Below are positions 24,955 to 33,647 of a stretch of 64,000 nt of DNA, piece after piece. The stretch comes from Amycolatopsis sp. CA-126428 (GTDB lineage Bacteria; Actinomycetota; Actinomycetes; Mycobacteriales; Pseudonocardiaceae): NCBI RefSeq assembly GCF_002904335.1, contig NZ_PPHF01000001.1, forward strand, positions 1-64,000. Reading direction: 5' to 3'. The translations under genes and the position numbers were made by a program. The notes below the pieces were generated by a model, which had not been told where the DNA came from, did no database searches, and worked only from the letters and a program-made list of their open reading frames with translations. Each line of letters begins with the position of its first letter. Position 1 is the stretch's first letter.

Positions 24955-26010
24955 ATGGTTTCACCACCCGCACGGCTGGCCGCCGCGGCGTCGAACGTGG
25001 TCGGCAAGGTGCTGCACGGCGGCGTCGCCGACCTGCGCCCGATGCCGCGGGTGCTGATCGACCAGGGCCCCAACCGCTCGCTGTACCGGATGACGCACAG
25101 CGGCGGGACGGTGTCCGGGCCGCCGATCCTGCTGGTGCCGCCGCTGGCCGCGCCGGCGATCTGCTTCGACCTGCGCCGCGGCTGCAGCCTCGTCGAGCAC
25201 CTGATCGAGGGCGGCCGCAACACCTACCTCGTCGACTACGGCACGGTGGCGTTCTCCGACCGGCGCCTGGGCATCGAGCACTGGATCGACGAGGTGCTCC
25301 CGCGCGCGATCCGGCGCGTGAGCGCGGACGCCGGCGGCCAGGACGTGCACCTGGTGTCGTGGTCGCTGGGCGGGATCTTCTCGCTGCTGGTGAACGCCGA
25401 CCAGCCGGACCTCCCGATCGCGTCGATCACCGCGATCGGCTCGCCGGTGGACTTCACGGCCATCCCGATCGTGGCGCCGTTCCGCCCGCTGGCCGACCTC
25501 ACGAACGGCCACCTGCTGACCCCGATCTACCGCGTGTTCGGCGGCGCACCGTCCTATTTGGTCAGCCGCGTGTTCCGGGCAACGGGTATCAGCAAGGAAA
25601 TCACCAAGCCCCTGGCGATCCTGTCCCACCTCGACGACCGGGATTATCTGGCCCAGATCGAGGCGGTCGACCACTTCATGAGCAACATGTACGCGTACCC
25701 GGGCCGCACGTTCGGCCAGCTGTACCACCGCTTGTTCCGCACGAACGACCTGGCGGAGGGCAAGGTGGACCTGAACGGCCGGATCATCTCGCTGTCTTCG
25801 GTCCGCGTGCCGACCCTGGTGGTGGCGGGCGAAAACGACACGATCGCCCCAAGGCCCTCGGTGGAGCGCGTGGTGGAGCTACTGGACAAGGCCCCCGAGG
25901 TCCGCTTCAAGACAGCGCCGGGCGGACACCTGGGCGTCCTCACGGGCCGGAAGGCGCGAGGCACGACGTGGCGCTACTTGGACGAGTTCCTGGACGACCA
26001 GCTCTCTTGA
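24955..26010 (+). CDS. Alpha/beta hydrolase, PHA-synthase-like
   Basis: A 351-residue alpha/beta hydrolase close to the PhaC class in layout (PPLAAPAICFDLRRGCSLVE, NTYLVDYG, and the C-terminal GGHLGVLTG). The nucleophile elbow reads SWSLGG. PHA synthases use cysteine here, so this is a serine hydrolase or acyltransferase. The acid is in AGENDTIAP and the histidine in GGHLG. ATG24955 has GGGAGG eight bases upstream. With the SDR it suggests a small lipid-processing unit. The hairpin at 26016-26084 follows. Confidence 0.85.
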   Translation: MVSPPARLAAAASNVVGKVLHGGVADLRPMPRVLIDQGPNRSLYRMTHSGGTVSGPPILLVPPLAAPAICFDLRRGCSLVEHLIEGGRNTYLVDYGTVAFSDRRLGIEHWIDEVLPRAIRRVSADAGGQDVHLVSWSLGGIFSLLVNADQPDLPIASITAIGSPVDFTAIPIVAPFRPLADLTNGHLLTPIYRVFGGAPSYLVSRVFRATGISKEITKPLAILSHLDDRDYLAQIEAVDHFMSNMYAYPGRTFGQLYHRLFRTNDLAEGKVDLNGRIISLSSVRVPTLVVAGENDTIAPRPSVERVVELLDKAPEVRFKTAPGGHLGVLTGRKARGTTWRYLDEFLDDQLS

Positions 26011-26015
26011 GCAGT

Positions 26016-26084
26016 CTGCCGCGGCTGTCGTGAGTGGTAAGGAGGGTTAGAACCCGCTTTACCACTCACGACCAGCCGCGGCAG
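26016..26084. terminator. Very long bidirectional hairpin, second copy of the repeat
   Basis: Outer arms CTGCCGCGGCTG (26016-26027) and CAGCCGCGGCAG (26073-26084) continue into the 46-bp element at 26027-26072. That element matches the hairpin at 19575-19620 except at a few bases, two of which give mismatches in the stem. It separates the convergent hydrolase and acyl-CoA dehydrogenase genes. Confidence 0.88.
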
Positions 26085-26089
26085 AAGAC

Positions 26090-27295
26090 TTACTTGAGCT
26101 CGGCGGAAGTCTTGCCGAGGATCCGCCGGGCGACGATGAGCTGCTGGATCTGCTGCGTACCTTCGAAGATGTCCAGGATCTTCGCGTCCCGAGCCCACTT
26201 CTCGAGCAGCGACTCTTCGCTGTAAGCCCCGGTGAGCTCAACGCACTTCAGCGCGATCTCCACCACCGACCGCCCCGCCTTGGCCTTCGCCATCGACGCC
26301 TGCAGCGAGTTCGGCTGGCGGTTGTCCGCCATCCACGCCGACTCCAGCGTCAGCAGGTACGCCGACTCGTAGTCCGCCTCCAGCCGGAGGAACTCCGCCG
26401 CCGCCGCGTGCTGGCTGTTCGCCGGGCGGTCGTAGTCGATCGTGACGCCGGCGGATGTCAAGATCGTGCGCGTCTCGTCGAGCGCCGCGCGGGCCACGCC
26501 GATCGCCATCGCCGCCACCAGGGGCCGGGTGTTGTCGAACGTCTGCATGACGCCCGCGAAACCCTTTTTCGTGTCGATCTCCGGCGTGCCAAGAAGATTC
26601 TCTTTCGGGACACGGCAGTTCTCGAAACGCAGCACCGCCGTGTCGGAGGCGCGGATGCCGAGCTTGTGCTCGGTGCGCACCACCTCGAAGCCCGGTGTGC
26701 CCTTCTCGACCACGAACGACTTGATCGCCGCGCGGCCCTTGCTCTTGTCCAGTGTCGCCCACACGACCACCGCGTCCGCGCGCTCGCCCGACGTCACGAA
26801 GATCTTCTCGCCGTTCAACACGTAGTGGTCGCCGTCGAGCCGAGCCGTCGTGCTGACCGCCGCCGAGTCCGAACCGAACGCCGGCTCGGTGATCGCCATC
26901 GCGGCCCACATGCCGGAGAAGCGCTCGAGCTGCTCGTCCGTCGCCACCGAGCCGATCGCCGCGTTGCCGAGGCCCTGGCGGGGCATCGACAGCAGCAGGC
27001 CGACGTCACCCCAGCACATCTCGATCGTGCCGAGGACGACGTTCAGGTTGGCGCCGTTGCGATTTCCCTTTTCGTTCTTGCCGGAACCGGAGCGGCGGAC
27101 GCCGGCCGCGCCCGCGCCGCCCTCGCCGGACGAATTCAAGCCGTCCAGCAGCGCCGCGAACATGTCCAGCTCGGCCGGGTACGTGTGCTCCGCGCGGTCG
27201 TACTTGCGCGAGATCGGCCGGAACACCTCGGCCGCGGCCTGGTACGCCTGGTTGATCAGCGCGCCGGCCTTCTTGGGGACTTCCAGGTTGATCAT
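26090..27295 (-). CDS. Acyl-CoA dehydrogenase, FadE23-like
   Basis: A 401-residue acyl-CoA dehydrogenase. The N-terminus INLEVPKKAGALINQAYQAA and the length match mycobacterial FadE23. ITEPAFGSDSAAV is the substrate loop; the catalytic base is Glu378 in IFEGTQQIQ. It is encoded 18 bases downstream of a FadE24-like partner, as fadE24-fadE23 in Mycobacterium. Such adjacent pairs often form alpha2-beta2 enzymes in which each partner supplies part of the FAD sites. The fatty-acid substrate is unknown. GGAAAGG precedes the ATG. Confidence 0.9.
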   Translation of the reverse strand: MINLEVPKKAGALINQAYQAAAEVFRPISRKYDRAEHTYPAELDMFAALLDGLNSSGEGGAGAAGVRRSGSGKNEKGNRNGANLNVVLGTIEMCWGDVGLLLSMPRQGLGNAAIGSVATDEQLERFSGMWAAMAITEPAFGSDSAAVSTTARLDGDHYVLNGEKIFVTSGERADAVVVWATLDKSKGRAAIKSFVVEKGTPGFEVVRTEHKLGIRASDTAVLRFENCRVPKENLLGTPEIDTKKGFAGVMQTFDNTRPLVAAMAIGVARAALDETRTILTSAGVTIDYDRPANSQHAAAAEFLRLEADYESAYLLTLESAWMADNRQPNSLQASMAKAKAGRSVVEIALKCVELTGAYSEESLLEKWARDAKILDIFEGTQQIQQLIVARRILGKTSAELK

Positions 27296-27313
27296 GACTT
27301 GCCTTTCCGAAGC

Positions 27314-28636
27314 CTAGAGAAGGACGGCGCCTTCCATGACGCCGATGGCGCGCAGGTCCCGGTACCAGCGCTCGACCGGGTGCTCCTTGACGAAGCCGTG
27401 CCCGCCGAGCAGCTGCACGCCCGCGTTGCCGATCTGCATGCCCTTGTCCACGGCCAGCTTCCGCGCCAGCGCCACCTCGCGGGCGTAGGACTTGCCCTGC
27501 TCGGCCCGCGCCGCGGCGCGCAGCGTCACCAGCCGCAGGCCCTCCAGCTCGATCGCGATGTCGGCGACGGAGAACGCCACCGCCTGCCGGTGGCTGATCG
27601 GCTCGCCGAACGCGGTCCGCTCGTTGACGTAGGGGACGACGTAGTCGAGGACGGCCTTCGCGGTGCCGGCGGCCAGCGCCGCCCAGCCGAGCCGCGACAG
27701 CCGGACGACCTCGGCGAAGACGTCCGCCTTGCCGCCGCCGAGCAGCGCGCCCGCGGGCAGCACCACCTGCTCGAGGTGCAGCTTGCCGGTCGCGGCGCCG
27801 CGCAGGCCCATCGCCGGCTCGGCCTCGATGGACACCCCGGCGTTCGACGACTCGACGAGGAACAGCGCCGGGCCGCGGCCTTCGAGGTCGGCCGACACGA
27901 TGAACAGCTCCGCCTGCGCCGCCCGCGGGACCAGCGACTTCACGCCGTCGAGCTGGTAGCCCTTCGGGGTGCGGCGGGCCTTCGTCGCGGGCTTGAAGGG
28001 GTCGTAGAGCGCTTTCTGCTCCTGCAGCGCCAGCGCGGCCGCCGGGACGTGCTCGCCGACGAACGCGGGCAGGTAGTCGGCCTGCTGCTGCTCGTCACCC
28101 CAGCTGACCAGCGCGGTGCTCACCGCCGACGGCGCGAGCACGGCCACGGCCAGGCCGAGGTCGCCGTGCGCAAGCGCTTCCGCGACGAGCGCGTTGGTCA
28201 CCACCGAGCGTTCCGTGCCGACGCCGCCGAGCTCCTCGGGGATGCCGACCAGGCTGATGCCCAGCTCGGCGGCCCGGCTCAGCAGGCCTTCGGGCGCCTC
28301 GAGCTTGGCGTCGGCGTCCGCGGCGGCGGGCCGCAGCTGCTCGGCGGCGAACTCGGTCACCGTTTCGACGATGAGTTGCTGGTCCTCGGTCGGCGTGAGG
28401 TCGAACAGCCCGGTGTCGGTGGCCGGCGTGAGCCGGGCGGGCTTGCCCAGCTTCTGCACCGACTTGAACGACCGGGTCGCCGCGCCGGCGACGCGGAAGC
28501 CGTTGCGCGTCCCCGCGGTGACCAGGCCTTCGAGGGGCTTGCGCAGCCCGGCCCGATCGACGACCTTGCTCCCGGCCAGCCGGGTCAGCGCGGACAGGCC
28601 CCAGCCCATCGCGTCCCGTTTCCTTGGCGCAGCCAT
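27314..28636 (-). CDS. Acyl-CoA dehydrogenase, FadE24-like, short C-terminus
   Basis: A 440-residue acyl-CoA dehydrogenase with an extra N-terminal segment of about 75 residues (LTRLAGSKVVDRAGLRKPLE) before the usual LTPTEDQQLIVETVTEFAAE. The C-terminal arginine/FAD region is YVNERTAFGEPISHRQAVAF. It ends GVMEGAVLL: a Glu435 is at the catalytic position, but the normal EGTxxIQ helix of about 20 residues is missing. That fits a non-equivalent partner in a heteromeric enzyme. ATG28636 has GGAGGG upstream; the in-frame ATG28648 is rejected. A perfect 18-bp palindrome lies before it. Confidence 0.88.
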   Translation of the reverse strand: MAAPRKRDAMGWGLSALTRLAGSKVVDRAGLRKPLEGLVTAGTRNGFRVAGAATRSFKSVQKLGKPARLTPATDTGLFDLTPTEDQQLIVETVTEFAAEQLRPAAADADAKLEAPEGLLSRAAELGISLVGIPEELGGVGTERSVVTNALVAEALAHGDLGLAVAVLAPSAVSTALVSWGDEQQQADYLPAFVGEHVPAAALALQEQKALYDPFKPATKARRTPKGYQLDGVKSLVPRAAQAELFIVSADLEGRGPALFLVESSNAGVSIEAEPAMGLRGAATGKLHLEQVVLPAGALLGGGKADVFAEVVRLSRLGWAALAAGTAKAVLDYVVPYVNERTAFGEPISHRQAVAFSVADIAIELEGLRLVTLRAAARAEQGKSYAREVALARKLAVDKGMQIGNAGVQLLGGHGFVKEHPVERWYRDLRAIGVMEGAVLL

Positions 28637-28653
28637 GTGGCCCTCCATCCGTT

Positions 28654-28671
28654 ACCTACTCGCGAGTAGGT
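28654..28671. promoter_or_regulatory. Perfect 18-bp palindromic operator
   Basis: ACCTACTCGCGAGTAGGT is a perfect palindrome 17 bases before the FadE24-like start, in the gap to the LtrA gene. It has the form of a TetR-family operator for lipid-degradation genes. Confidence 0.75.
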
Positions 28672-28708
28672 TAACCCGGGAGACGACGCGGCGCCAGTGT
28701 GGGGTCAC

Positions 28709-29914
28709 TTACGTGTGCGCGGTGTGCACGTTCCTGCGCCACTCGGCGAACCGGATGCGCTCGAAAGTGATGAGCCCGAGCACCAGGACGGCGGCGATCA
28801 GCAGCAGGACGGCCGCGGGCACGTGCTCCAGCAGCGGCGTCGCCGCGACCAGCAGCACGCCGAGGACCAGCCGCTGGACGTTCCAGCTGCCGAGGTTGCG
28901 CTTGCGCAGCGCGCTGAGCGTGATCAGGTAGAGCGCGAGGCCGCCGGTGAGCGTCCAGATCGGCACGCCGTGCAGTGCTTCGCCGGGCGTGTGGTGCTCG
29001 GTGTCGGCGAGGTAGAGGAACGCCTTCTTGAGGCCGAGGGCGACCAGCACGATCCCGGCGATCAGCGGCAGGTGCAAGAAGGTGTAGGAGTCGGTGGCGA
29101 GCTTCGCACGTTCGACCCCGGTCGCGGTGGTCAGCCGGTGCTCGGACACGCGCGCGACGACGTCGAAGTAGGTCCACCACATCCCCGCGGCCAGCGCCAG
29201 CCCGCACACGGCCCCGCCGGCGATCAGCCACGACATCGGCAGCGCCCCGATCCCGATGCCGATCGCGACGATCGACTCGCCGAGCGCGATGATCACGATG
29301 AGCCCGAACCGCTCGGCGAAGTGCGCGGGCGAATTCAGCCGCCACCCGTCCGGCCCGGTGAGGTAGACGTTGAGGTAATCGATTCCCAATGCGACGACCC
29401 ACAGCCCCAGCTGCCAAGGCCCGCTCAGGAACGCGGCGACGCCGAGCAGGACCACGCTGGGCAGCAGCCCGACGAACATCTTGAGCAGCACCCGCCGCAG
29501 CCCGGGATCGTGCTTCGCGGCACCGAGGTAGGCGACGAGGTGCAGCAGCCGCACGAGCGCATAGCAGACGACGAACAGCGCGGGCGCGTACAGGCCGCCG
29601 GGGTGGTCGGCGAAGGCTTCCGGAATGGTCAGCGACACCAGGAACATGACGGTCATCGCGCCGAACATCGCCAGCCGCGCGATCCCGTGGTCGACGTGGA
29701 TGGTGGTCGCGAGCCAGGCGTAGGAGCACCAGCACCACCACAGGACGGCCAGCATGGCCACCCCCTGCCCGACGCCGGTGGGGCTCAGGTGGTCGGCCAT
29801 CAGCTGGGTGATCTGGGTGATGGCGTAGACGAAGACCAGGTCGAAGAAGAGCTCGATGGTGGAGACGCGGTGGTCCTCATCCGCGCTCACCAGGTGCAGG
29901 CGTGTCGTGGGCAC
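28709..29914 (-). CDS. Low-temperature-requirement A (LtrA) family membrane protein
   Basis: A 401-residue integral membrane protein with about 11-12 hydrophobic segments. The family signatures are STIELFFDLVFVYAITQ near residue 18, AERFGLIVIIALGESIVAIG in the middle and TYTFLHLPL-like DSYTFLHLPLIAGIVLVALG. The function of LtrA proteins is not established. The GTG start is preceded on the minus strand by CATAAT, which suggests a leaderless message. It is upstream of the FadE pair on the same strand, but the palindrome between them argues for separate control. Confidence 0.92.
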   Translation of the reverse strand: MPTTRLHLVSADEDHRVSTIELFFDLVFVYAITQITQLMADHLSPTGVGQGVAMLAVLWWCWCSYAWLATTIHVDHGIARLAMFGAMTVMFLVSLTIPEAFADHPGGLYAPALFVVCYALVRLLHLVAYLGAAKHDPGLRRVLLKMFVGLLPSVVLLGVAAFLSGPWQLGLWVVALGIDYLNVYLTGPDGWRLNSPAHFAERFGLIVIIALGESIVAIGIGIGALPMSWLIAGGAVCGLALAAGMWWTYFDVVARVSEHRLTTATGVERAKLATDSYTFLHLPLIAGIVLVALGLKKAFLYLADTEHHTPGEALHGVPIWTLTGGLALYLITLSALRKRNLGSWNVQRLVLGVLLVAATPLLEHVPAAVLLLIAAVLVLGLITFERIRFAEWRRNVHTAHT

Positions 29915-30034
29915 GCCGAATTATGGACGAAAACATGTCAACAGGCGCCGGTTTTGTCGTAACGCCCTGCGCGAACATGGCCGAGCGTGCATGGGTCTGG
30001 GACAATGAGCCCGGGACGTGGGGAGGGTGTCGTG

Positions 30035-30958
30035 GTGACGTATCCAGCCGCGCTGCACCGGACGATCATGACCGTGGACGTCGCCGGGTACAACCACCCG
30101 GACCGGACCATGGCGCACCTGCGCGAGGTGCACGACGGCCTGTGGCGTGTCCTCAAGGGCGGCTTCGCCGAGACCGGCATCCCCTGGGACGTCTGCTTCG
30201 TCGAAAACACCGGTGACGGCGCGATGATCCTGCTGCCGCCCGACATCGCGAAGGTCGACCTAGTGGCCCAGCTGCCCGAACGCATGCACGCCGATCTGCG
30301 CCGCCACAACGCCGTGCACTCCGCACCCGCGCAGATCCAGCTTCGGCTGGCCCTCCACGCCGGCGAGGTGCAGAGTGCCGGCCACGGTTCGATCGGCAAG
30401 GCGGTCAACTTCACGTTCCGCGTGCTCGAAGCGGCGGAGGCGAAGGCGGCCCAGAAGACGACGGGCGCCGAACTGGCCGTGCTGGCTTCGGACGTCTTCT
30501 ACCACGAGGTCGTGCTCCAGGATCCCGCGGCCGCGCCCGCCGAATACCGCCGGATCCCGGTCCACACCAAAGAGACGGCCACGATCGCCTGGCTGCGGCT
30601 GCTCGGCGGTGGACCTGCCGGCCCAGCACCGCACCACGATGTGGTGCGGTGCTCCGCGGAGCCGTCCGCCGCCGACCGCGCGATGGAACTGACGGAACTG
30701 CTCCTGGACATCCCGGCCGTGGCCGAGGAGAGCAGCCGGAGAATGCTGCTGAAGCGGCTCCGGCCGCAAATCGCGACGGTCGTGGCTTATCACCCGCAAA
30801 CCCGGCTGCACGTCCTGGAGATCGCCGGCACGTGCCTGCGTTATCGCGGCGGGCTCGCCGAACTGGTCGCGGCGGTGCAAATGCTGGAACCCGGATCGGC
30901 GCCGGTCCAGCGGCTGGTCGACCGCGTTGGCAACTGGCCGGAAGAGAGCCCGTCGTGA
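30035..30958 (+). CDS. Class III nucleotide cyclase-like protein with C-terminal EAD2-like domain
   Basis: A 307-residue protein, first gene of the conflict operon. Residues 8-185 resemble a class III cyclase: metal Asp15 (TVDVAGY), Asp61 (TGDGAMILLP), and GKAVNFTFR with Asn125 and Arg129. The residues that select adenine in adenylyl cyclases (Lys, Asp) appear as Glu57 and Lys122, so the base may differ or the enzyme may be inactive. Residues 217-300 form an effector-associated domain that aligns with the N-terminus of the next protein (LRYRGGLAELVAAVQMLEPG versus ERYQNGMQALVGAVAFMRPG). GTG30035 follows GGGAGGG by seven bases. I infer an effector recruited by the VMAP protein. Confidence 0.75.
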   Translation: MTYPAALHRTIMTVDVAGYNHPDRTMAHLREVHDGLWRVLKGGFAETGIPWDVCFVENTGDGAMILLPPDIAKVDLVAQLPERMHADLRRHNAVHSAPAQIQLRLALHAGEVQSAGHGSIGKAVNFTFRVLEAAEAKAAQKTTGAELAVLASDVFYHEVVLQDPAAAPAEYRRIPVHTKETATIAWLRLLGGGPAGPAPHHDVVRCSAEPSAADRAMELTELLLDIPAVAEESSRRMLLKRLRPQIATVVAYHPQTRLHVLEIAGTCLRYRGGLAELVAAVQMLEPGSAPVQRLVDRVGNWPEESPS

Positions 30959-31068
30959 CATCTTTTTGGCAACCGGCGGCGACCCTTTTGCCGGGTAAGA
31001 TCTGCCCGACTGCGTTCGATACGCAGGGGCGATGACGCCGGTTCCGTCCCGTGCGAGGTGGGTAGGGG

Positions 31069-32541
31069 GTGTTGCGCCAGGTGACGGGACACGTGATCGG
31101 AGAGGCAGTCGTCGACGTACTGGCCGAAGCCGGCCTGGCCGAAGAATTGGCCGTGGTCGTCAGCCTCGTCGGCAAAGCCCTCGGCGTCGAACTGGCGGTT
31201 CCCCGGCACCCCACCCCGCGCAGTTCCCTGATCGAAGTCGTTTCCGCCTGCGAGCGCTATCAGAACGGCATGCAGGCGCTGGTCGGTGCGGTCGCTTTCA
31301 TGCGGCCGGGTTCGCCGGAATACGAGCGGGTCCGGGACCTGGTGGAGCGGCCGCGGGTGCTCGACCTGCTGCCGCGTGCCGACCGCGACCGCTTGCACCA
31401 CCTGCTGGCCGGGGTGGAGGTGCCCCGGCTCGGTGAGCTGGTCCGCCGCGCGAGCGGGCTCGGCTCACCGTTGCCGCCCAAGGTGCGCACGGCGTGGGAG
31501 GGCTTCACTCATCTGGCCGATTTCAACGCGGACACCGACGGCATCCCGCCGGCGTTCACGCTCCTCGAACTCCTCGCCCGCCAGTGCGGCGGCGAACTCG
31601 GGTTGCGGCTCACGGAGTGGAACGACTACCAGGCCCGGCGCCTCCGGCTGGAGGCGCAGTTGAGAGCGCGTCGAGCCTCGCTCGCGACGCCGTCGCGGGA
31701 GGGGCGGCTGCACCTCATGGTGATGGTCGAGCACGATGGGATAGACCCGGACTTGTACCAGGTTTCCCATTGGTGTCAACGGCTTCCCGGGGAATGGCCG
31801 CCACCGCACGGTGGCACGGCGGAGGTGCGGGGCGCTGACCTCGAACGATACGTCGACGGCCTGGTGGTCGACGCGGAGCGGGCGTGGGCCGACCACCGCG
31901 GTTCGGTCGCCCTCGAGTTCGTGCTCCCGCGGGCGTTGCTGAACCTGCCCGTGCAGCTCTGGCACCGCGAGCACGAATCCGGTATGCCCAGGCCGCTTTC
32001 GATCGACTACCTGATTTCCGTCCGATCGTTGGAGCGCATGCGTTCGAAGCACTGGCACCGGGTCTGGAACCAGCACTGGGAGGCGTTCATGGCGAACCCG
32101 TCCGCGGAGTGCGTGTACTACGAAAACGGCACCCAGGCCTCGGCGCTGGACGTGGTGCTTTCCGACCTGAGGTGGGGTTTGGTCGTGCTGGGATCGGCTC
32201 CGCCGCTGGAAGCCGGCGGGGACGGTGACAGCCTGACGGCGGCTTTGCGGTCGGGTATCCCGGCGGTACTGTGGCACCCGGATGCGTCACTCGACGTACT
32301 CAGGGAGTTGATCACCGAGCTCGCCAAGGGGGATTCGGGGCTCGGGGATTTGCCGATGGAAGCCAAGAACATCAGGCACACTAGTCGTCCTCCTCTTTCC
32401 GAAACGGGCTTCCATCGGGATAATCCAGTGCGGGATCTGGTGGTGCTGTGGGACGATCCGAGCCGTCTCGTTCTTGATCAGCCGCCGGCTTTCCCATGGC
32501 AGCGAGGGGATATCCGGGATGACCGAGAGCGAGCGTCTTGA
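31069..32541 (+). CDS. VMAP-type protein (EAD2-VMAP-M-VMAP-C)
   Basis: A 490-residue protein. Residues about 14-93 form the EAD2-like adaptor domain shared with the cyclase-like protein upstream. Residues about 95-200 are a helical middle domain (LPPKVRTAWEGFTHLADFNA, GGELGLRLTEWNDYQARRLR). Residues about 215-475 match the vWA-MoxR-associated protein C-terminal domain (RLHLMVMVEHDGIDPDLYQV, SVALEFVLPRALLNLPVQLW, and the closing LVVLWDDPSRLVL). In the vWA-MoxR-VMAP ternary systems known from comparative genomics, this protein links the NTPase module to EAD-bearing effectors. It starts at GTG31069 and overlaps the ATPase gene by 23 bases. Confidence 0.82.
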   Translation: MLRQVTGHVIGEAVVDVLAEAGLAEELAVVVSLVGKALGVELAVPRHPTPRSSLIEVVSACERYQNGMQALVGAVAFMRPGSPEYERVRDLVERPRVLDLLPRADRDRLHHLLAGVEVPRLGELVRRASGLGSPLPPKVRTAWEGFTHLADFNADTDGIPPAFTLLELLARQCGGELGLRLTEWNDYQARRLRLEAQLRARRASLATPSREGRLHLMVMVEHDGIDPDLYQVSHWCQRLPGEWPPPHGGTAEVRGADLERYVDGLVVDAERAWADHRGSVALEFVLPRALLNLPVQLWHREHESGMPRPLSIDYLISVRSLERMRSKHWHRVWNQHWEAFMANPSAECVYYENGTQASALDVVLSDLRWGLVVLGSAPPLEAGGDGDSLTAALRSGIPAVLWHPDASLDVLRELITELAKGDSGLGDLPMEAKNIRHTSRPPLSETGFHRDNPVRDLVVLWDDPSRLVLDQPPAFPWQRGDIRDDRERAS

Positions 32542-33646
32542 CGGGGGCGAGGCGGCGCAGGTCCGCGACGCGTCCCGGCTGGCATCGTCCGATTGGTGGG
32601 TCTACCGCGGCACCGGACGGCCGATCCACGACCTCGGGCTGACCGACATCTTGCCCCCGCCCCCGCCGTGGCGGGACTTCGACGGTGGCCCGTTGCCGGA
32701 GTCGGATGATCCGCCGCGCGACGATCACGACGTCGCCCGGCGGCTCGGGAGCGAGCATTCGCAATCGGCTCAACGCACTGGTCCGGCTGAACTCGACATG
32801 ATCAACGCCGCTTTGTACCTCAGGCGGCCCTTGCTCGTCACCGGCCATCCGGGCACCGGCAAATCCACGCTCGCGTACCGGCTGGCGGCCGAACTGCAGC
32901 TGGGCCGGGTGCTGCGGTGGCCGATCACCAGCAGGACCACGCTGAATTCAGGGCTCTACCACTACGACGCCATCGGCCGGATCCAAGCGGCGAGCGCCCG
33001 GTTCGCCGTGCGCGGCGAACGCGCCAGCCCCGCGCCCGAGCCACCGATCGGCGAGTTCCTCCGGCTCGGGGTGCTGGGGACGGCTTTCCTGCCGCGTCGC
33101 GTACCCCGGGTCCTGCTGATCGACGAGCTCGACAAAAGTGAAGCCGACCTCCCGAACGACCTGCTCAGCATTTTCGAAGACGGCGAGTTCCGGGTTCCCG
33201 AACTCGAACGCATCCGCAGTCACATCCCCGAAGCGACGGTGTTCACCGATGATCCCGGCGAGACGGCTCTGGTCGTCGGCGGGCGGATCCGGTGTCACGC
33301 GTTTCCGATCGTCATCATCACGAGCAATGGGGAAAGGGAATTTCCCCCCGCTTTCCTGCGGCGCTGCCTGCAGCTGGAAATGCCGGATCCGGACCCGGAG
33401 CAATTGGCCGCGATGGTCGTCGCCCACCTGCACGATTCGGAGGACAACCGGCGCAAGCTCGGTTCCGGCCTGCAGAACGAGCTGATCGAGCAGTTCGTGC
33501 GGCGCAGCGCGTCCGGTGACGACCGGCTGCCCTCGGGAAAACTCCTGGATGCCATGTACCTCGCCACGTCCGGTGCCTACCGCGGCGACGTGACGTGGGA
33601 GCGGCTGGTGGACGCTCTGTGGCAGCGTCTGTCGGCGGTGCAATGA
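32519..33646 (+). CDS. MoxR-type AAA+ ATPase
   Basis: A 375-residue AAA+ ATPase. Walker A is GHPGTGKST (109-117), Walker B VLLIDELDK (198-206), sensor 1 IITSNGE, and the arginine region PPAFLRRCLQL. The first 85 residues are a linker with Pro/Asp-rich sequence. MoxR ATPases work with vWA-domain partners as remodelling or activating machines; here the vWA partner is the next gene, two bases downstream. ATG32519 lies inside the end of the VMAP gene and has GAGGGGA upstream, so the proteins are translationally coupled. Confidence 0.93.
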   Translation: MTESERLDGGEAAQVRDASRLASSDWWVYRGTGRPIHDLGLTDILPPPPPWRDFDGGPLPESDDPPRDDHDVARRLGSEHSQSAQRTGPAELDMINAALYLRRPLLVTGHPGTGKSTLAYRLAAELQLGRVLRWPITSRTTLNSGLYHYDAIGRIQAASARFAVRGERASPAPEPPIGEFLRLGVLGTAFLPRRVPRVLLIDELDKSEADLPNDLLSIFEDGEFRVPELERIRSHIPEATVFTDDPGETALVVGGRIRCHAFPIVIITSNGEREFPPAFLRRCLQLEMPDPDPEQLAAMVVAHLHDSEDNRRKLGSGLQNELIEQFVRRSASGDDRLPSGKLLDAMYLATSGAYRGDVTWERLVDALWQRLSAVQ

Positions 33647-33647
33647 C

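Noticed and set aside
24955..26010. Polyhydroxyalkanoate synthase
   Set aside because: The nucleophile elbow has serine (SWSLGG) in place of the catalytic cysteine, and the protein is shorter than class I/II synthases.
26408..28669. 753-codon + strand frame opposite the two acyl-CoA dehydrogenases
   Set aside because: Antisense shadow; no ribosome site or motif, and both minus-strand genes are clear family members.
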